The notes: generated by a model not told the origin, from the sequence alone. A stretch of 61,627 nucleotides of DNA from Lactococcus cremoris subsp. cremoris NBRC 100676 (GCF_001591705.1 NZ_BCVK01000005.1:1-61627); one strand, 5' to 3'. Shown: positions 43,808 through 55,119, counted from the first letter of the stretch. Translations and numbers: made by a program.

Positions 43808-44071
43808 TTAGACCTTTCGATTTCGCCACTAAGAACATTCCATAGGACTTGATCAGCCCAGTCTATCTTCTATCATCATGGTTACTTCCCATACACATCA
43901 TAAAGTCCGAACGCTTGTGTAGGATTACCGTAAGCAGTTTAACGTCATTGCACGCTATGGACGTTTCGAGATTCATTTCTTGCAAACTAATTGATCAATT
44001 TAATTTGTAAGTTAAAAAACTATTTAATATCAGCAGTAGAGTTTATCTACCACTCATGAGGCACAATTATA
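43808..44071 (-). promoter_or_regulatory. Long structured 5' leader and promoter of the hydrolase gene
   Basis: A - strand -10 TATAAT (44066-44071) predicts a start near 44059 and a leader of about 250 nt. It contains several self-complementary blocks (for example CGTC ... GACG around 43950-43975, ACACAAGCG ... GATGTGT) and no ORF. It matches no riboswitch consensus I could recall; the ydaO c-di-AMP motif was considered because it often precedes such hydrolases, but its core is absent. The remaining 44,072-44,279 stretch of this 670-bp gap shows nothing recognisable. Confidence 0.5.
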
Positions 44072-44279
44072 TTATCCATTACTTAACCGAACCTTAAAAA
44101 AACTGCTAAAAAATCCTCACAAATCCGACTATAAAGCCTTTTCTTTCAAATTTAATTCTAATATTGTATTATCCATACTACGTTTTGAAATCTTTCTAAA
44201 ACGCTCCCACTTCCCTTCGAATAATCATATTTTGGGCATTTCCACATAAACCCTTTCAAAGCGACTTTGCTTTTCTTCA

Positions 44280-44308
44280 TTGATTCTTAGCCTATAATCA
44301 GTTATAAT
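44280..44308 (+). promoter_or_regulatory. menA promoter
   Basis: TTGATT (44280-44285), 17 bp, TATAAT (44303-44308); about 160-nt leader to menA. Confidence 0.7.
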
Positions 44309-44420
44309 TACAATAGAAATGAAAGCACTCCAGTCAAATCGCAAACTTCTGCCCACAATGATACTTAAACTTTTTTAATATTATTAAAATGCAGAAACTT
44401 TTTTTCTCAAAAAACAAATA

Positions 44421-44450
44421 AATAAAAGCCGTAAAATAACGGCTGTTTTT
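44421..44450 (+). terminator. Terminator-like hairpin inside the menA leader
   Basis: AGCCGT-AAAATA-ACGGCT followed by GTTTTTATT, located between the predicted promoter and menA RBS (AGGAG, about 44470). It could attenuate menA or end an unrelated upstream RNA. Confidence 0.6.
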
Positions 44451-44477
44451 ATTAAAAATATATTTTCAGGAGTTTTT

Positions 44478-45437
44478 ATGTCTCTCAAATCTTTTTTAGA
44501 GCTCGTCGAAATTAAAACAAAAATTGCGAGTATTTTTCCTTATCTCATCGGTATTCTTTTTAGTATAAGCTATTTTAAAATTCTAGATCTAGGACTTTCG
44601 CTCTTATTTTTGGTGGCTATGCTGCTTTTTGATATGACCGTAACTGCTATTAACAATTATCAGGATTACAAAAAGGCCAAAGATGAAAATTATAAAAAAC
44701 AAGAAAACATCATCGGTCAAGCTAACCTTTCAACTAACCTTGTTGCCTTTATAATCCTTTTGATGTTAGCTCTGAGTCTGATTCTTGGATTCTCCCTCGC
44801 TTATTTTGTGGGTTGGCTCTTCTTTTTACTTGGTGGAATTGTCTTCTTCATTGGTGTTTTTTATACCTATGGGCCCATTCCGCTTTCTCGAATGCCACTA
44901 GGAGAAATATTTTCCGGTGGTACAATGGGCTTTGGAATTTTTGCAATGGTCATTTTAATTAATACTTCTCAAGACCCAATTTTTAGTCTCAATCTTGATT
45001 TTACAAATAATACTTTTAGCTTAAACGGCAGTATTTTTGCTGCTATTGCTATGATTATTGCCAGCTTACCTCTTATTTTTACCATTGCTAACATCATGCT
45101 CGCCAACAATTTACGTGATTTAGATACAGATATTAAGAATCACCGTTATACATTGGTTTATTATATTGGTCGCCCTTATGGCATTAAACTTTTCCAAATT
45201 TTGATGTATGCTTCTTATCTTGCTATTATCCATGGATTTTTATTTAGAATTTTTGAGTGGCCAACTTTGCTTAGCTTGCTTACCTTCCCTATCATTAGAA
45301 AAAATCTGAAAGCACACGAGCATCAAGTACCAAGTCCGCGAAGTTTTGTTTACTCCTTAAGAAACATGGTCTTATTTAATAGCGCCTATGCCTTTAGTCT
45401 ACTTCTCTCAATCATTTGGCAATATTTAACAAAATAA
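44478..45437 (+). CDS. menA: 1,4-dihydroxy-2-naphthoate polyprenyltransferase
   Basis: 319 residues, UbiA superfamily with eight to nine membrane helices. First Asp-rich motif NNYQDYKKAKD, second NNLRDLDTDIKNHR, both needed for Mg-prenyl diphosphate binding. Makes demethylmenaquinone in the membrane, the substrate of menG at 49,490. Followed by a convergent terminator with the CLC gene. Confidence 0.92.
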   Translation: MSLKSFLELVEIKTKIASIFPYLIGILFSISYFKILDLGLSLLFLVAMLLFDMTVTAINNYQDYKKAKDENYKKQENIIGQANLSTNLVAFIILLMLALSLILGFSLAYFVGWLFFLLGGIVFFIGVFYTYGPIPLSRMPLGEIFSGGTMGFGIFAMVILINTSQDPIFSLNLDFTNNTFSLNGSIFAAIAMIIASLPLIFTIANIMLANNLRDLDTDIKNHRYTLVYYIGRPYGIKLFQILMYASYLAIIHGFLFRIFEWPTLLSLLTFPIIRKNLKAHEHQVPSPRSFVYSLRNMVLFNSAYAFSLLLSIIWQYLTK

Positions 45438-45465
45438 AAAAAGTGATAGATATCACTTTTTTTAT
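45436..45465. terminator. Bidirectional terminator between menA and the CLC gene
   Basis: AAAAAAAGTGATA-GA-TATCACTTTTTTT. Confidence 0.88.
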
Positions 45466-47000
45466 TTTTCATTCAGAACCAGACGAAGCTGCTCACGAGC
45501 AAGCACTTCATCTTCCCTTTTAATCAAAAATGTGAGATAATCTCCAGCCTGTAACTCGGTATCTCCATGTGGAATAATATCTTTTCCAGAACGATGCACT
45601 GACACAAGTAAACAACCATCTGGTAAATTTATCTCTGATAATTTCTTGCGGTCAGCAATTGAATCAAATTGAACAATTGTTTCAAACATCATCTGTTTAT
45701 CAGAATCATCAATCTCTATTTCTTTTTCTTTCAACATTTTTTCTAGCAATGAATCATAAATTGGTTCTGCTTTTAATAAATCTGCTACAACGTATGCAAT
45801 CAATGAAACAAATGCCAAAGGAAGCAAATGGTCAAATGACCCTGTCATTTCCACTAAGAGCAAAATGCCAGTCATTGGCGCTCGCACGATAGCAGTAAAG
45901 GTTCCTGCCATTGCCAAAATCACTAGATTGGCAAATAAATGACTTGGTAGATGAAAAACTGAAATCACAATTGTAGCAAAGACAGCACCCAGACTTGCTC
46001 CTAAAACTAATAATGGGAAGAAAATTCCGCCAGGAACACCTGAAGCATAAGAAATCATTGAAATAAGATACTTTCCAATGAGGACTAGACAAAGAAAACC
46101 AAGCCCCATGCCCAAACTAAAAGAATCCATTAAGTGATGGCCACTTCCAATTATACTTGGAAAAACCAAGCCTGTCACTCCGACGATTAAAAGCGTAATT
46201 AAAACGCGTAAGAAAGGACTTTTAATTTTCTTCATCAAACTTTGGCTTGTTAAAAGGGTCCAATTATAAAAAGCACCAAAGAACCCTAAAATAATTCCTA
46301 AAATAATAAGCAACCAATAATTTGACAGGTCAATAGAACCAACAATTTGAAAATGAAAAACTGGTCCGCTCCCAAACATTAATCGTGCAACCATATCAGC
46401 AACCATTGCTGAGGTCATACAAGTGAGTAAAATCAAAGGAGAGAAATATTTAAAGACTTCTTCCAGAGTGAACATCACACCTGACAATGGCGCATTGAAA
46501 GCCGCAGACAAACCAGCAGATGCCCCAGAGGCAATTAGAATCCTTTTATGGCGTTCGGTTTCGGCCAATCGACTAGAAACCATTTGACCCATTGAAGCTC
46601 CAAGTTGAACCGAAGGTCCTTCACGACCAAGAGAAAGTCCCGCAAACATTGCCAAAGTTCCCGCGATAAATTTAGCAAAAGCAGTCGTAAACCAATTGTT
46701 TTTAAAATAACCCTGCAACTGACCTTTGACTTGTGGAATTCCTGAACCTGAACTCATTGGATATCTTGTCATTAAAAAACTAATAAGCAAAGCCAAAAGA
46801 ACAAGACCCAAAATAAGAAGGGGAATAAAAATAAGATGTGAACTGGTAAAACTATAAATACCCAAGCCTAAATTTTCAGCTTTTTCCAAGGCCAACCGAT
46901 AAAGACTGGTCAAAAAACCCGCAGTCAAGCCCACGAGTACACTTAGAAAAAGCAGATAAAGATTTTTATTTGTTGATTTTTCTATATCTTTTAATTTCAT
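45462..47000 (-). CDS. CLC-family chloride channel/antiporter with TrkA-C domain
   Basis: 512 residues. CLC membrane domain (about 15-415) with filter motifs GSGIPQVKG, GREGPSVQLG (gating Glu) and GGIFFPLLVLGASLG. C-terminal TrkA-C/RCK-C domain (about 440-508) ending REQLRLVLNEK, probably ligand sensing. H+/Cl- exchange in acid stress is a family-level inference. A promoter is not obvious. Confidence 0.92.
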   Translation of the reverse strand: MKLKDIEKSTNKNLYLLFLSVLVGLTAGFLTSLYRLALEKAENLGLGIYSFTSSHLIFIPLLILGLVLLALLISFLMTRYPMSSGSGIPQVKGQLQGYFKNNWFTTAFAKFIAGTLAMFAGLSLGREGPSVQLGASMGQMVSSRLAETERHKRILIASGASAGLSAAFNAPLSGVMFTLEEVFKYFSPLILLTCMTSAMVADMVARLMFGSGPVFHFQIVGSIDLSNYWLLIILGIILGFFGAFYNWTLLTSQSLMKKIKSPFLRVLITLLIVGVTGLVFPSIIGSGHHLMDSFSLGMGLGFLCLVLIGKYLISMISYASGVPGGIFFPLLVLGASLGAVFATIVISVFHLPSHLFANLVILAMAGTFTAIVRAPMTGILLLVEMTGSFDHLLPLAFVSLIAYVVADLLKAEPIYDSLLEKMLKEKEIEIDDSDKQMMFETIVQFDSIADRKKLSEINLPDGCLLVSVHRSGKDIIPHGDTELQAGDYLTFLIKREDEVLAREQLRLVLNEK

Positions 47001-47121
47001 TACTACTTCCCTACTAACGCTTATTTTAATAAATTTTTAAGCAAGATTATTATACCATAAAATAGATTCCTTATGTTTTGTACTTTTAATAATATACACA
47101 CCCCTGTATAAATTTACTCAA

Positions 47122-47148
47122 AAAGGTACTCAATCGAGTACCTTTAAT
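47122..47148 (-). terminator. Terminator of the small membrane protein gene cluster
   Basis: AAGGTACTC-AATC-GAGTACCTT, with a TTTTT run on the - strand side. Confidence 0.7.
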
Positions 47149-47167
47149 TTTTTAACTACAGATTTAC

Positions 47168-47404
47168 TTAAAGTTTTCTATCTTTCCAAAAAAGGAATAA
47201 ACCAAAGAGCATCATCAAATAAAATGGAAGTGTCAATGCAGTAATTTCTAATGGTATTCTCACAACAAAAATAAGAATAATGAGAGAAATAGATAAGACT
47301 AAACCTCTATACTTAAAAATTGATTTTGGAATTCGTGGCCAAACATAGATTTGTAGAAGAAATGCGATGACGACAATCGCCAGCCATAAAACTAAAAACA
47401 TCAC
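47168..47404 (-). CDS. Small membrane protein
   Basis: 78 residues with three hydrophobic segments (about 2-20, 33-50, 53-73) and a basic end WKDRKL. RBS AAGGAGGTAGAG. Last gene of the small cluster behind the Rgg-linked secreted protein. Unknown function; bacteriocin-cluster accessory or immunity proteins often look like this. Confidence 0.6.
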   Translation of the reverse strand: MMFLVLWLAIVVIAFLLQIYVWPRIPKSIFKYRGLVLSISLIILIFVVRIPLEITALTLPFYLMMLFGLFLFWKDRKL

Positions 47405-47470
47405 TCTACCTCCTTGTTAAGTTTAATTCTCTATTTTTTCATCAGAATCTCGTTTACTATCATGTATTAA

Positions 47471-47692
47471 CTAATAGATACCTAAACCAATTAATAGAAT
47501 AGAGAATAAAACTACTGGAAACAAACTACCTTTTTTTACAAAAACAAAGAAACTAAGAAGTATTACCGACGAAGCAATGATAATCAATCCTCTTTTGCTT
47601 CGGCCATAGCTGATAAAAAAAGAATCTTTATATTTTTTTCCTATTAAATAAGCCCCCCAGATTGTCAAGAGCATAACGATACTCAGCAACAT
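47471..47692 (-). CDS. Small membrane protein
   Basis: 73 residues, three hydrophobic segments (about 1-16, 30-48, 52-71), positively charged linker KKYKDS and GRSKRG. Same strand and cluster as the immunity-like gene. No family recognised. Confidence 0.55.
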   Translation of the reverse strand: MLLSIVMLLTIWGAYLIGKKYKDSFFISYGRSKRGLIIIASSVILLSFFVFVKKGSLFPVVLFSILLIGLGIY

Positions 47693-47772
47693 TTAAAGCC
47701 TCTTTTCTAAAGTAATCAGATTATGCAGTGTAAATAAAATTATTCATCTGAGTTTTACTCTAATAATCTACA

Positions 47773-48087
47773 TCACTTTCTTTTTGGTGGAAATTGAGAA
47801 ATTCCTGTCAACAAAGAACTTCCTTCTCCCCAAGCTACTTTTCTTTCAGCTCGAAGTTCCTTATAAAAGCTCAAGACTTCTTGAGAAAGTTGAGAACTAA
47901 TAACCAAGGGAAGTAAAGCATTTCTGAAATGTACTAATTCAAATTCAAAGTTTTTACTTTTTTCAATTCGTTCGCGATAGTCCAATAATATTTCTTTCTC
48001 AGATGATTTAAGTTCTGACTCATTTTTCAGAAGTTCATCAATTCGTTTTAGGATTTTTTCTTTATTTTCTTTTTCCTTTTTAAACAT
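47773..48087 (-). CDS. Bacteriocin immunity-like protein (EntA_Immun type)
   Basis: 104 residues, all-helical and charged. Segment LVHFRNALLPLVISSQLSQE followed by VLSFYKEL resembles the conserved helix 3-4 pattern (LRxALxPLxI ... LY) of class II bacteriocin immunity proteins such as those for carnobacteriocin B2 and enterocin A. Such proteins act inside the cell to protect the producer. It lies 17 nt downstream of a small secreted protein gene, in the usual precursor-immunity order. Confidence 0.6.
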   Translation of the reverse strand: MFKKEKENKEKILKRIDELLKNESELKSSEKEILLDYRERIEKSKNFEFELVHFRNALLPLVISSQLSQEVLSFYKELRAERKVAWGEGSSLLTGISQFPPKRK

Positions 48088-48104
48088 GTTATATTTTCTC
48101 CTTT

Positions 48105-48434
48105 CTACCAGTTTACTCCTTGAGCATTAAATACGTAAATTGCGGCTCCCATTGGACCTCTCGTTTGAGCAAAAACATACTTATGATTTACTTGGTCATA
48201 ATAAAGTACTCCAGAAGCAGTGTTTTGAATAAATGTTAGATTAGAAGTATTGGTCCAATATCCACTATCTGAACTACCACCTTCAAATTCCATATTCATC
48301 CGTGGTAGTATTCTTAAAGGAGTTGTTACATCTTGAGAATTCGAAACAACTGAATCGGCAGACACTGATATTGAGTAAAATTCTGAAAAAACTGCTAAAG
48401 CTATTAGGATTACATAAATTTGTTTTGGTTTCAT
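48105..48434 (-). CDS. Small secreted protein, bacteriocin-like candidate
   Basis: 109 residues from ATG 48434 (GAAGGAAATTCTT upstream); the frame is open 90 nt further without RBS. Signal peptide of about 26-29 residues (MKPKQIYVILIALAVFSEFY ... VSA). The mature part of about 80 residues is Gly/Ser/Asn/aromatic-rich (EFEGGSSDSGYWTNTSNLTF) and ends GVNW. No double-glycine leader, YGNGV box or lactococcin 972 signature is seen. Linked to an immunity-like gene and an Rgg regulator, so a secreted antagonistic protein is plausible but unproven. Confidence 0.55.
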   Translation of the reverse strand: MKPKQIYVILIALAVFSEFYSISVSADSVVSNSQDVTTPLRILPRMNMEFEGGSSDSGYWTNTSNLTFIQNTASGVLYYDQVNHKYVFAQTRGPMGAAIYVFNAQGVNW

Positions 48435-48560
48435 AAGAATTTCCTTCTTTCTATTATATTTTTGTACAATTTTGTTCATCCTATTAAATTTTTTTAATAT
48501 ATTTCTCTTTCCATTAATTTTCAAGCGCGCTTTCTTTTATCTTCAACTTCATTTTATCAG

Positions 48561-48621
48561 AAAAAAAGTCTCCTTTTTAAATCATTGCAGAAATGCAACG
48601 AAGTAATCTGGAGACTTTTTT
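48561..48621. terminator. Long-loop hairpin downstream of rgg
   Basis: AAAAAAAGTCTCC (48561-48573) pairs with GGAGACTTTTTT (48610-48621) across a 36-nt loop that itself can fold (TTGCAG/ATGCAA). Confidence 0.6.
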
Positions 48622-49453
48622 ATGTTAATAATTTTCCTAAAAGCTTTTGATATCGTTTTTGATAATAATCTGCTAAATCTTCATAACCAACTTGCCGAAA
48701 AACTTCAATGGCCTTTTTGATTTGCTTTTCGGCTATTATCTTATCTTTGAAACAATAGCTATAAAAACCATGCGCCAAATTTCTTAGATTTTCAACATAG
48801 AGGTCGTAGAAATCCTCTTTGGGGTAACTTTTTTGCAAGATACTTCTAGCTGAGTCACGAGCTCCTTTTGAGGAAAGCAAAACGACCGCTCGATACGAAG
48901 ATTGAAGAACTCTTCTGCGATATTTAAAAACACCATATAAATGTTTACTCTTCCCCCAGAGTTCTTTCATCAAATACATAATTTCTCGTTCACTGAAACT
49001 GCCCAAAGTCAGATAAAAAATCGAAAGTTCAAAATATCCCCATTCTCCAACATCATAGAGATATTCAACCACATCATCAGCTTCCCTTTGTGTCAGTATA
49101 TCATAACGACTTTTAGCACAATAAGCAAGCATTTTTGAATCATATTCCATAGCTTCTAGATAGAGATTGTGAAGTTTATCGACGTCATCTGCAATATCCG
49201 CAAGAATTATATCTTCTAAAAATTCTTCTTTATAATCCATTGAAAAATTATTGATAAAATGTTCATACTCAGCTAAAGTCACATTCATCTCTTGCAAAGC
49301 ACTATCCAAGCGTTCAAAACTTATCATGGTTTGACCTAATTCAAATCTTGATAAACTCGCTTTTGAAATACCTATTTCTGAAAAATGAGAAAGCGAAAAA
49401 TTCTTTTGTTCTCGTAGTTTTTTAAAAATTTCCCCATAACGTTTATAAGGCAT
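48620..49453 (-). CDS. rgg: Rgg/MutR-family transcriptional regulator
   Basis: 277 residues. XRE-type HTH at about 8-62 (GEIFKKLREQKNFSLSHFSE, ISKASLSRFELGQ), then an all-helical TPR-like C-terminal domain (to QKRYQKLLGKLL) as in RRNPP peptide sensors. Rgg proteins respond to short exported peptides and control nearby bacteriocin or stress genes. The secreted-protein cluster starts 186 bp downstream on the same strand. No obvious SHP pheromone ORF was found beside it. Confidence 0.88.
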   Translation of the reverse strand: MPYKRYGEIFKKLREQKNFSLSHFSEIGISKASLSRFELGQTMISFERLDSALQEMNVTLAEYEHFINNFSMDYKEEFLEDIILADIADDVDKLHNLYLEAMEYDSKMLAYCAKSRYDILTQREADDVVEYLYDVGEWGYFELSIFYLTLGSFSEREIMYLMKELWGKSKHLYGVFKYRRRVLQSSYRAVVLLSSKGARDSARSILQKSYPKEDFYDLYVENLRNLAHGFYSYCFKDKIIAEKQIKKAIEVFRQVGYEDLADYYQKRYQKLLGKLLT

Positions 49454-49489
49454 ATTTTTTCCTCGAAATTTTTCTTTTTTATTGACCGA

Positions 49490-50230
49490 TTACTTTTTAC
49501 CAATACGAATATTTGATTTAGGTTTTTTGGATTTAGTGGCAAAATGGCTTGCGATTGCTCCACCACCATGTTTTTGATATTCTACGGCAACAAAGCCAGC
49601 TTTTCTAAAAAGTTCTTCAAGCGTCTTGGCATCTGGAAAATCTTCTGCTGATTTTTGAAGCCATTGATATTCTTTTAAAGATTTGGCAAAAACTTTACCA
49701 AAAAAGGGCATGACATTTTTAAAATAAAGTTCAAAAGCTTGTTTATAAATTGGTAAGGTTGGGTGTGATGTTTCGATACAAACCACTCTGCCCCCTGGTT
49801 TTAAGACACGAAAAATTTCTTTTAATACAGTAAGATAGTCAGGTGTGTTTCTTAGCCCATAACCAATCGTAACTACATCAAAGCTTCCTTTTTCAAAAGG
49901 TAAAGCCATCGCATTTCCTTGTAGAAATTCAATGTTTTTCTTCGCTTCTTCTTTAAGTTTAGCCTTAGCAATTTCGAGCATATTTTCTGAAAAATCAAGA
50001 CCAATTACTTTACCAGAAGGGCCAACACTTTCAGATAAATCAAAAGTCCAGTCTCCAGTTCCACAACACAAATCAAGAATAGACAGACCAGTTAAATCTC
50101 CCATTCTTTTCATTGTTTTAGCCCGCCATAAATCATGCTGTTTAAAACTGATAATGGCGTTCATTTTATCATAATCTGATGAAATACTATTAAAGATTTC
50201 TTGCACACGTTCTTCGTTTACTTTAGTCAT
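49490..50230 (-). CDS. menG: Demethylmenaquinone methyltransferase
   Basis: 246 residues from ATG 50230. UbiE/COQ5 family: VQEIFNSISSDYDKMNAIIS, SAM motif LDLCCGTGDWTFDLSE, GYGLRNTPD and RVLKPGGRVVCIETSHP. Last step of menaquinone synthesis. The -10 box lies 6 nt before the ATG, so the mRNA appears leaderless. A TTG 18 nt upstream would extend the frame but has no RBS. An unusual basic tail (KSKKPKSNIRIGKK) is present. Confidence 0.95.
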   Translation of the reverse strand: MTKVNEERVQEIFNSISSDYDKMNAIISFKQHDLWRAKTMKRMGDLTGLSILDLCCGTGDWTFDLSESVGPSGKVIGLDFSENMLEIAKAKLKEEAKKNIEFLQGNAMALPFEKGSFDVVTIGYGLRNTPDYLTVLKEIFRVLKPGGRVVCIETSHPTLPIYKQAFELYFKNVMPFFGKVFAKSLKEYQWLQKSAEDFPDAKTLEELFRKAGFVAVEYQKHGGGAIASHFATKSKKPKSNIRIGKK

Positions 50231-50236
50231 AGACTT

Positions 50237-50242
50237 ATTATA
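50237..50242 (-). promoter_or_regulatory. menG -10 box, leaderless spacing
   Basis: TGcTATAAT on the - strand with 6 nt to the ATG. Confidence 0.7.
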
Positions 50243-50288
50243 GCACAACTTCTATGCTACTATTTACTGATTATGATTGATAAAATAT

Positions 50289-50323
50289 AAAAAAATTACT
50301 GGCCACAAGGTCAGCAATTTTTT
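50289..50323 (-). terminator. pip terminator
   Basis: AAAAAATTRCTGRCC-type stem: - strand AAATTGCTGACC-TTGT-GGCCAGTAATTT with T6. Confidence 0.85.
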
Positions 50324-50328
50324 ATATT

Positions 50329-53034
50329 TTAATGGAAGAAATGACTCTTACTTCCGATTTCAGAAATTTTCTTCGTTTTATCTTCAAAGTGTGGGAAGAG
50401 AAAGGCCCCAATTGCAACAAATACAATTGATACTGCCACAAGGATAATTATTGCAAACCAAGCGTTTGGCCAATAAATCCCTCCAGCCGATTCTCGTAAA
50501 AGATTAACAGCGTGGGTAAATGGTAAATAAGGATTAATGGCTTGGAAGAATTTTCCAGAAACTTGGATTGGATAGTTCCCACCACCACCAGAAATGGAAA
50601 GTACAAGGATAATAATCGCTATTCCTTTACCAACATTACCAAATAGCGCGACTAGGACATAAACCATAATCATAAAGGCGATGGATATCAGTAAGGCAAA
50701 GAGGACGCTGTAGAATGGGTCTCGTACATCTACCCCTAAACCAAAGTAGTTTCCTAAGGTTACAATCAAGGCTTGAGCAAGTCCAATGGCTACGAAACTT
50801 CCCATTCGAGCAAAGAATTGTTCACGTTTAGAATAACGTTTTTTATCTTTATCTGATAGATGAACCTCTGTTGTTGCCAAACTTGAAAGTAAGACTGCAC
50901 CGACCCACAGACAAAGCGCTGTGTAAAAAGGTGTACTTGCCGAACCATTGTTGGCAATAGGATAAACTTGATTTTCTTGCACTTCTACTGGTTGGGTCAA
51001 AAAGTCACTCTCTTTAGTAGCATCAAGTTTTAGAAGTTTAACAATCTCTCCTAAATCAACTTCTTTTTCACCTTTTTGAATGGCTGTTGCTGCTTTTTGA
51101 ATGCCCGATTTGATTTCAGGCCAGTCATTTTGGATTAAACTATTGGCTTGATTCAAAGTAGACTCGACGTCAGGCATTTTCTCATTTGCCATTGTTAAGG
51201 TATCTGTTAAATCTTTACGAACACCAGCATAATCATTTTTAAAGAAATCAGAAGCTGTGCCCAACTTACTTTTAAGGATAGGGAACTCATTTTTATAAAG
51301 ACTAGCCCCTTCATTAATTGCATTGACAATTGTCGTCATATTTCCATTTAACATCAAGTTTGCATCATGAATTTCTTGTTTGATGGCTGGCATTTCACCT
51401 TGATATTTTTCTAAAATGGTAATAGCATTAGAAACTGTTTGACTTGTTGAATTTAGTAAAGCTTCAAAGTCAATTTGTTGAGCCTGATTTAATAAACCTT
51501 TGGCATCAGTGATTGTTTTAGTCAGTGTTGTCAAAGCGTTACTGATAATTGAGTTAATTTCATCTGGATTGATTTGATTTGCGATATTAGCTATATTAGT
51601 AACTAAACTATTAATTTCGTCCAAATAGTTTTTAACATCAGAGACATTACCAGTTTGAATCAAATCGTTAAGATGATTCATTCTGTCACTAAGGCTTGAA
51701 AGTAAGGAATCTAAGTTAGTTAGTTTTTCAATAACTGAATCTAAATCATGACTTCCGTTACTTTCTTGAATTTGCTTAAGGTAATCAACTGTTGTTTTAA
51801 TTGACTGTCTTTGTTGATTAATATTGGTAACAAAGTCAGTGATAAGGCTATTAATTTGTTGCTTTTCTTCTGACGTAAGTTGATTATCATCTATCGCTTT
51901 TTCAATTGTTGAAATAATTGTTGACGTATCACTAGAAAAATCTTTAATAGATTCCAATGCCACTTTAACACTACTTGTAATTGACGGAAGTGCCTGTTGC
52001 ATTTTTGTTGCAGCATCAAGGGTTATTGTCCCTAAACTATCTGCATCTTGTCCTAATTTTTGAATGTCTGGCATTGATTTTTGAACTTGATTGATGATTT
52101 GCAAGCCGTCTTTTGCTTCTTGAATTCCTTGGGTCATAGTACTTTCAACTGACGCAAAGTCTTCATCAATCATCGAAATTTGTTTACCAGCGTTTTGAAT
52201 TTCAGGAATTTTTTCTTGAAGAGTCAAAACAAGTGACAAACTTTTATCAATTTCAGGCATTTTATCATTCAAACTAATTACTTTTTGACCTAAAGAATCA
52301 ACTTCGGGTAAATAAGTAATAAATTCGTTAGCCTTAGCCAGTTTTTCTTTGATTTCTGGCATTTTACCATGAAGGTCAACCACTTGTTGGGTGTATTTGT
52401 CAATGGTTCCTAGATTATCGTTTGTTGATAAAATTGCTGACTTAACCTTTTGAATGCTGACCATATTTTTATCAATATCGTAACCAATCGTATTAAAGGT
52501 TTTTAAGAGTGTACTACTTGCCGTATTAATAAACTCTTCAGAAATCTGTGATTGAAGAGATGAAGCACCCTTAGAGGTTATTTTGGGAGCAATAGCATTT
52601 ATCTTTTCATTAATAGAATAAACTATTTGTGGCTTTTTAATATCACCGGTTGTAAAACTTAAAAGGTCTTTTGAAAAATCCTTTGGTAAGTAAATTCCAG
52701 CATAGTATTTTCCGGATTTAACTCCTTTGTCCAATTCTGCTTTAGAATCTACAAATTTCCAACCTAATTGATGATTTTTCTTTAAATTCTTCAGAACTTC
52801 ATCACCAATGTTTATGGTTTTATCTTGAAAACTAGCAGGTTTATCTGCACTGTAGACTGCAATTGGCAATTGCGAGGTATTGGCATAAGGGTCCCACAAG
52901 GCTTTAATGTTAAACCAAGCATATAAAGAGGGAATTATCATTAAGGCAACGATTAAAAAGGTCGCCACAGGATTTTTAAAAATTCGTTTCCAGTCTAGGG
53001 CAAACAACTTCCAGGTATTTTTTATACTTTTCAC
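50329..53034 (-). CDS. pip: Phage infection protein Pip (YhgE/Pip family)
   Basis: 901 residues, the length reported for L. lactis Pip, the membrane receptor required by c2-type phages. One N-terminal transmembrane helix ([18 protein letters not shown], about 24-41), a roughly 650-residue extracellular region of repeated coiled-coil blocks with recurring MPxI/MPDIE motifs, then five or six C-terminal helices of ABC-2 type (about 700-885). Host role in transport is unclear. Monocistronic, with its own terminator. Confidence 0.85.
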   Translation of the reverse strand: MKSIKNTWKLFALDWKRIFKNPVATFLIVALMIIPSLYAWFNIKALWDPYANTSQLPIAVYSADKPASFQDKTINIGDEVLKNLKKNHQLGWKFVDSKAELDKGVKSGKYYAGIYLPKDFSKDLLSFTTGDIKKPQIVYSINEKINAIAPKITSKGASSLQSQISEEFINTASSTLLKTFNTIGYDIDKNMVSIQKVKSAILSTNDNLGTIDKYTQQVVDLHGKMPEIKEKLAKANEFITYLPEVDSLGQKVISLNDKMPEIDKSLSLVLTLQEKIPEIQNAGKQISMIDEDFASVESTMTQGIQEAKDGLQIINQVQKSMPDIQKLGQDADSLGTITLDAATKMQQALPSITSSVKVALESIKDFSSDTSTIISTIEKAIDDNQLTSEEKQQINSLITDFVTNINQQRQSIKTTVDYLKQIQESNGSHDLDSVIEKLTNLDSLLSSLSDRMNHLNDLIQTGNVSDVKNYLDEINSLVTNIANIANQINPDEINSIISNALTTLTKTITDAKGLLNQAQQIDFEALLNSTSQTVSNAITILEKYQGEMPAIKQEIHDANLMLNGNMTTIVNAINEGASLYKNEFPILKSKLGTASDFFKNDYAGVRKDLTDTLTMANEKMPDVESTLNQANSLIQNDWPEIKSGIQKAATAIQKGEKEVDLGEIVKLLKLDATKESDFLTQPVEVQENQVYPIANNGSASTPFYTALCLWVGAVLLSSLATTEVHLSDKDKKRYSKREQFFARMGSFVAIGLAQALIVTLGNYFGLGVDVRDPFYSVLFALLISIAFMIMVYVLVALFGNVGKGIAIIILVLSISGGGGNYPIQVSGKFFQAINPYLPFTHAVNLLRESAGGIYWPNAWFAIIILVAVSIVFVAIGAFLFPHFEDKTKKISEIGSKSHFFH

Positions 53035-53263
53035 TTCTTATCCTCATCATTCTTATCTCACTTGTAACTTTTTAAATTTCTTAAATATCATCGAGGCTTT
53101 TTCATACTTCATGACTGCGGATTTAAAAATTACGCAATACACGATTTTATCATATTTCATAAAAAAGTTCTAGCACTGCTTCCTTTTAATGGACACTTGC
53201 CTAACTATTGTAAATTTTTCTTGATTGATAAAAAACTCAAATTCAAAGAAATGTTTATTTGAT

Positions 53264-53290
53264 AAAAAAAGAGGGAAAATCCCCCTTTTA
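53264..53290 (-). terminator. Terminator of the 6-phospho-beta-glucosidase gene
   Basis: - strand AAAGGGGG-ATTTT-CCCTCTTT with T-rich tail. Confidence 0.8.
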
Positions 53291-53294
53291 TCAA

Positions 53295-54764
<1,470 letters not shown>

Positions 54765-54830
54765 TTACCATTTTTTAATTGTTTTTGATATCGATTTCAT
54801 CTTGTTTTTTATTAGAATTTTTTCAATAAA

Positions 54831-54858
54831 TAAAAAAGACTCAAAACTATTTTGAGTC
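54831..54858 (-). terminator. yidD terminator overlapping the stop codon
   Basis: - strand GACTCAAAA-TAG-TTTTGAGTC followed by T6; the loop is the yidD stop codon. Confidence 0.88.
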
Positions 54859-55119
54859 CTCTTCTTCTTTTTTTTCAGGCTCTGCCCAATTACGACGGAG
54901 ACTAAAATGTTTTGGAACTAAATCATAACCTGGTTGGCAAAAAGGGTGACAACGTAAAATCCGTGCTGTTCCCATCGCCAATCCTTTGGCTGGTCCATGT
55001 TTTTCTATTGCCTGAATCATGTAATTGGAACAGGTAGGATAATAGCGACAGGCTGGGGGAAAGACTGGAGAAATCCAACGTTGATAGCCATGTACTGCTT
55101 TCACTAATACTTTTTTCAT
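54847..55119 (-). CDS. yidD: Membrane protein insertion efficiency factor YidD
   Basis: 90 residues. Family core [40 protein letters not shown] and [11 protein letters not shown] with conserved cysteines. Helps YidC-dependent insertion at the membrane. The stop codon forms the loop of its own terminator. Confidence 0.95.
   Translation of the reverse strand: MKKVLVKAVHGYQRWISPVFPPACRYYPTCSNYMIQAIEKHGPAKGLAMGTARILRCHPFCQPGYDLVPKHFSLRRNWAEPEKKEEEDSK

Noticed and set aside
43808-44060. c-di-AMP (ydaO) riboswitch before the hydrolase gene
   Set aside because: The conserved core segments of that class are not visible.
48105-48434. Lactococcin 972 family assignment for the secreted protein
   Set aside because: Size and Sec signal fit, but the conserved Trp/His spacing of that family is not present.
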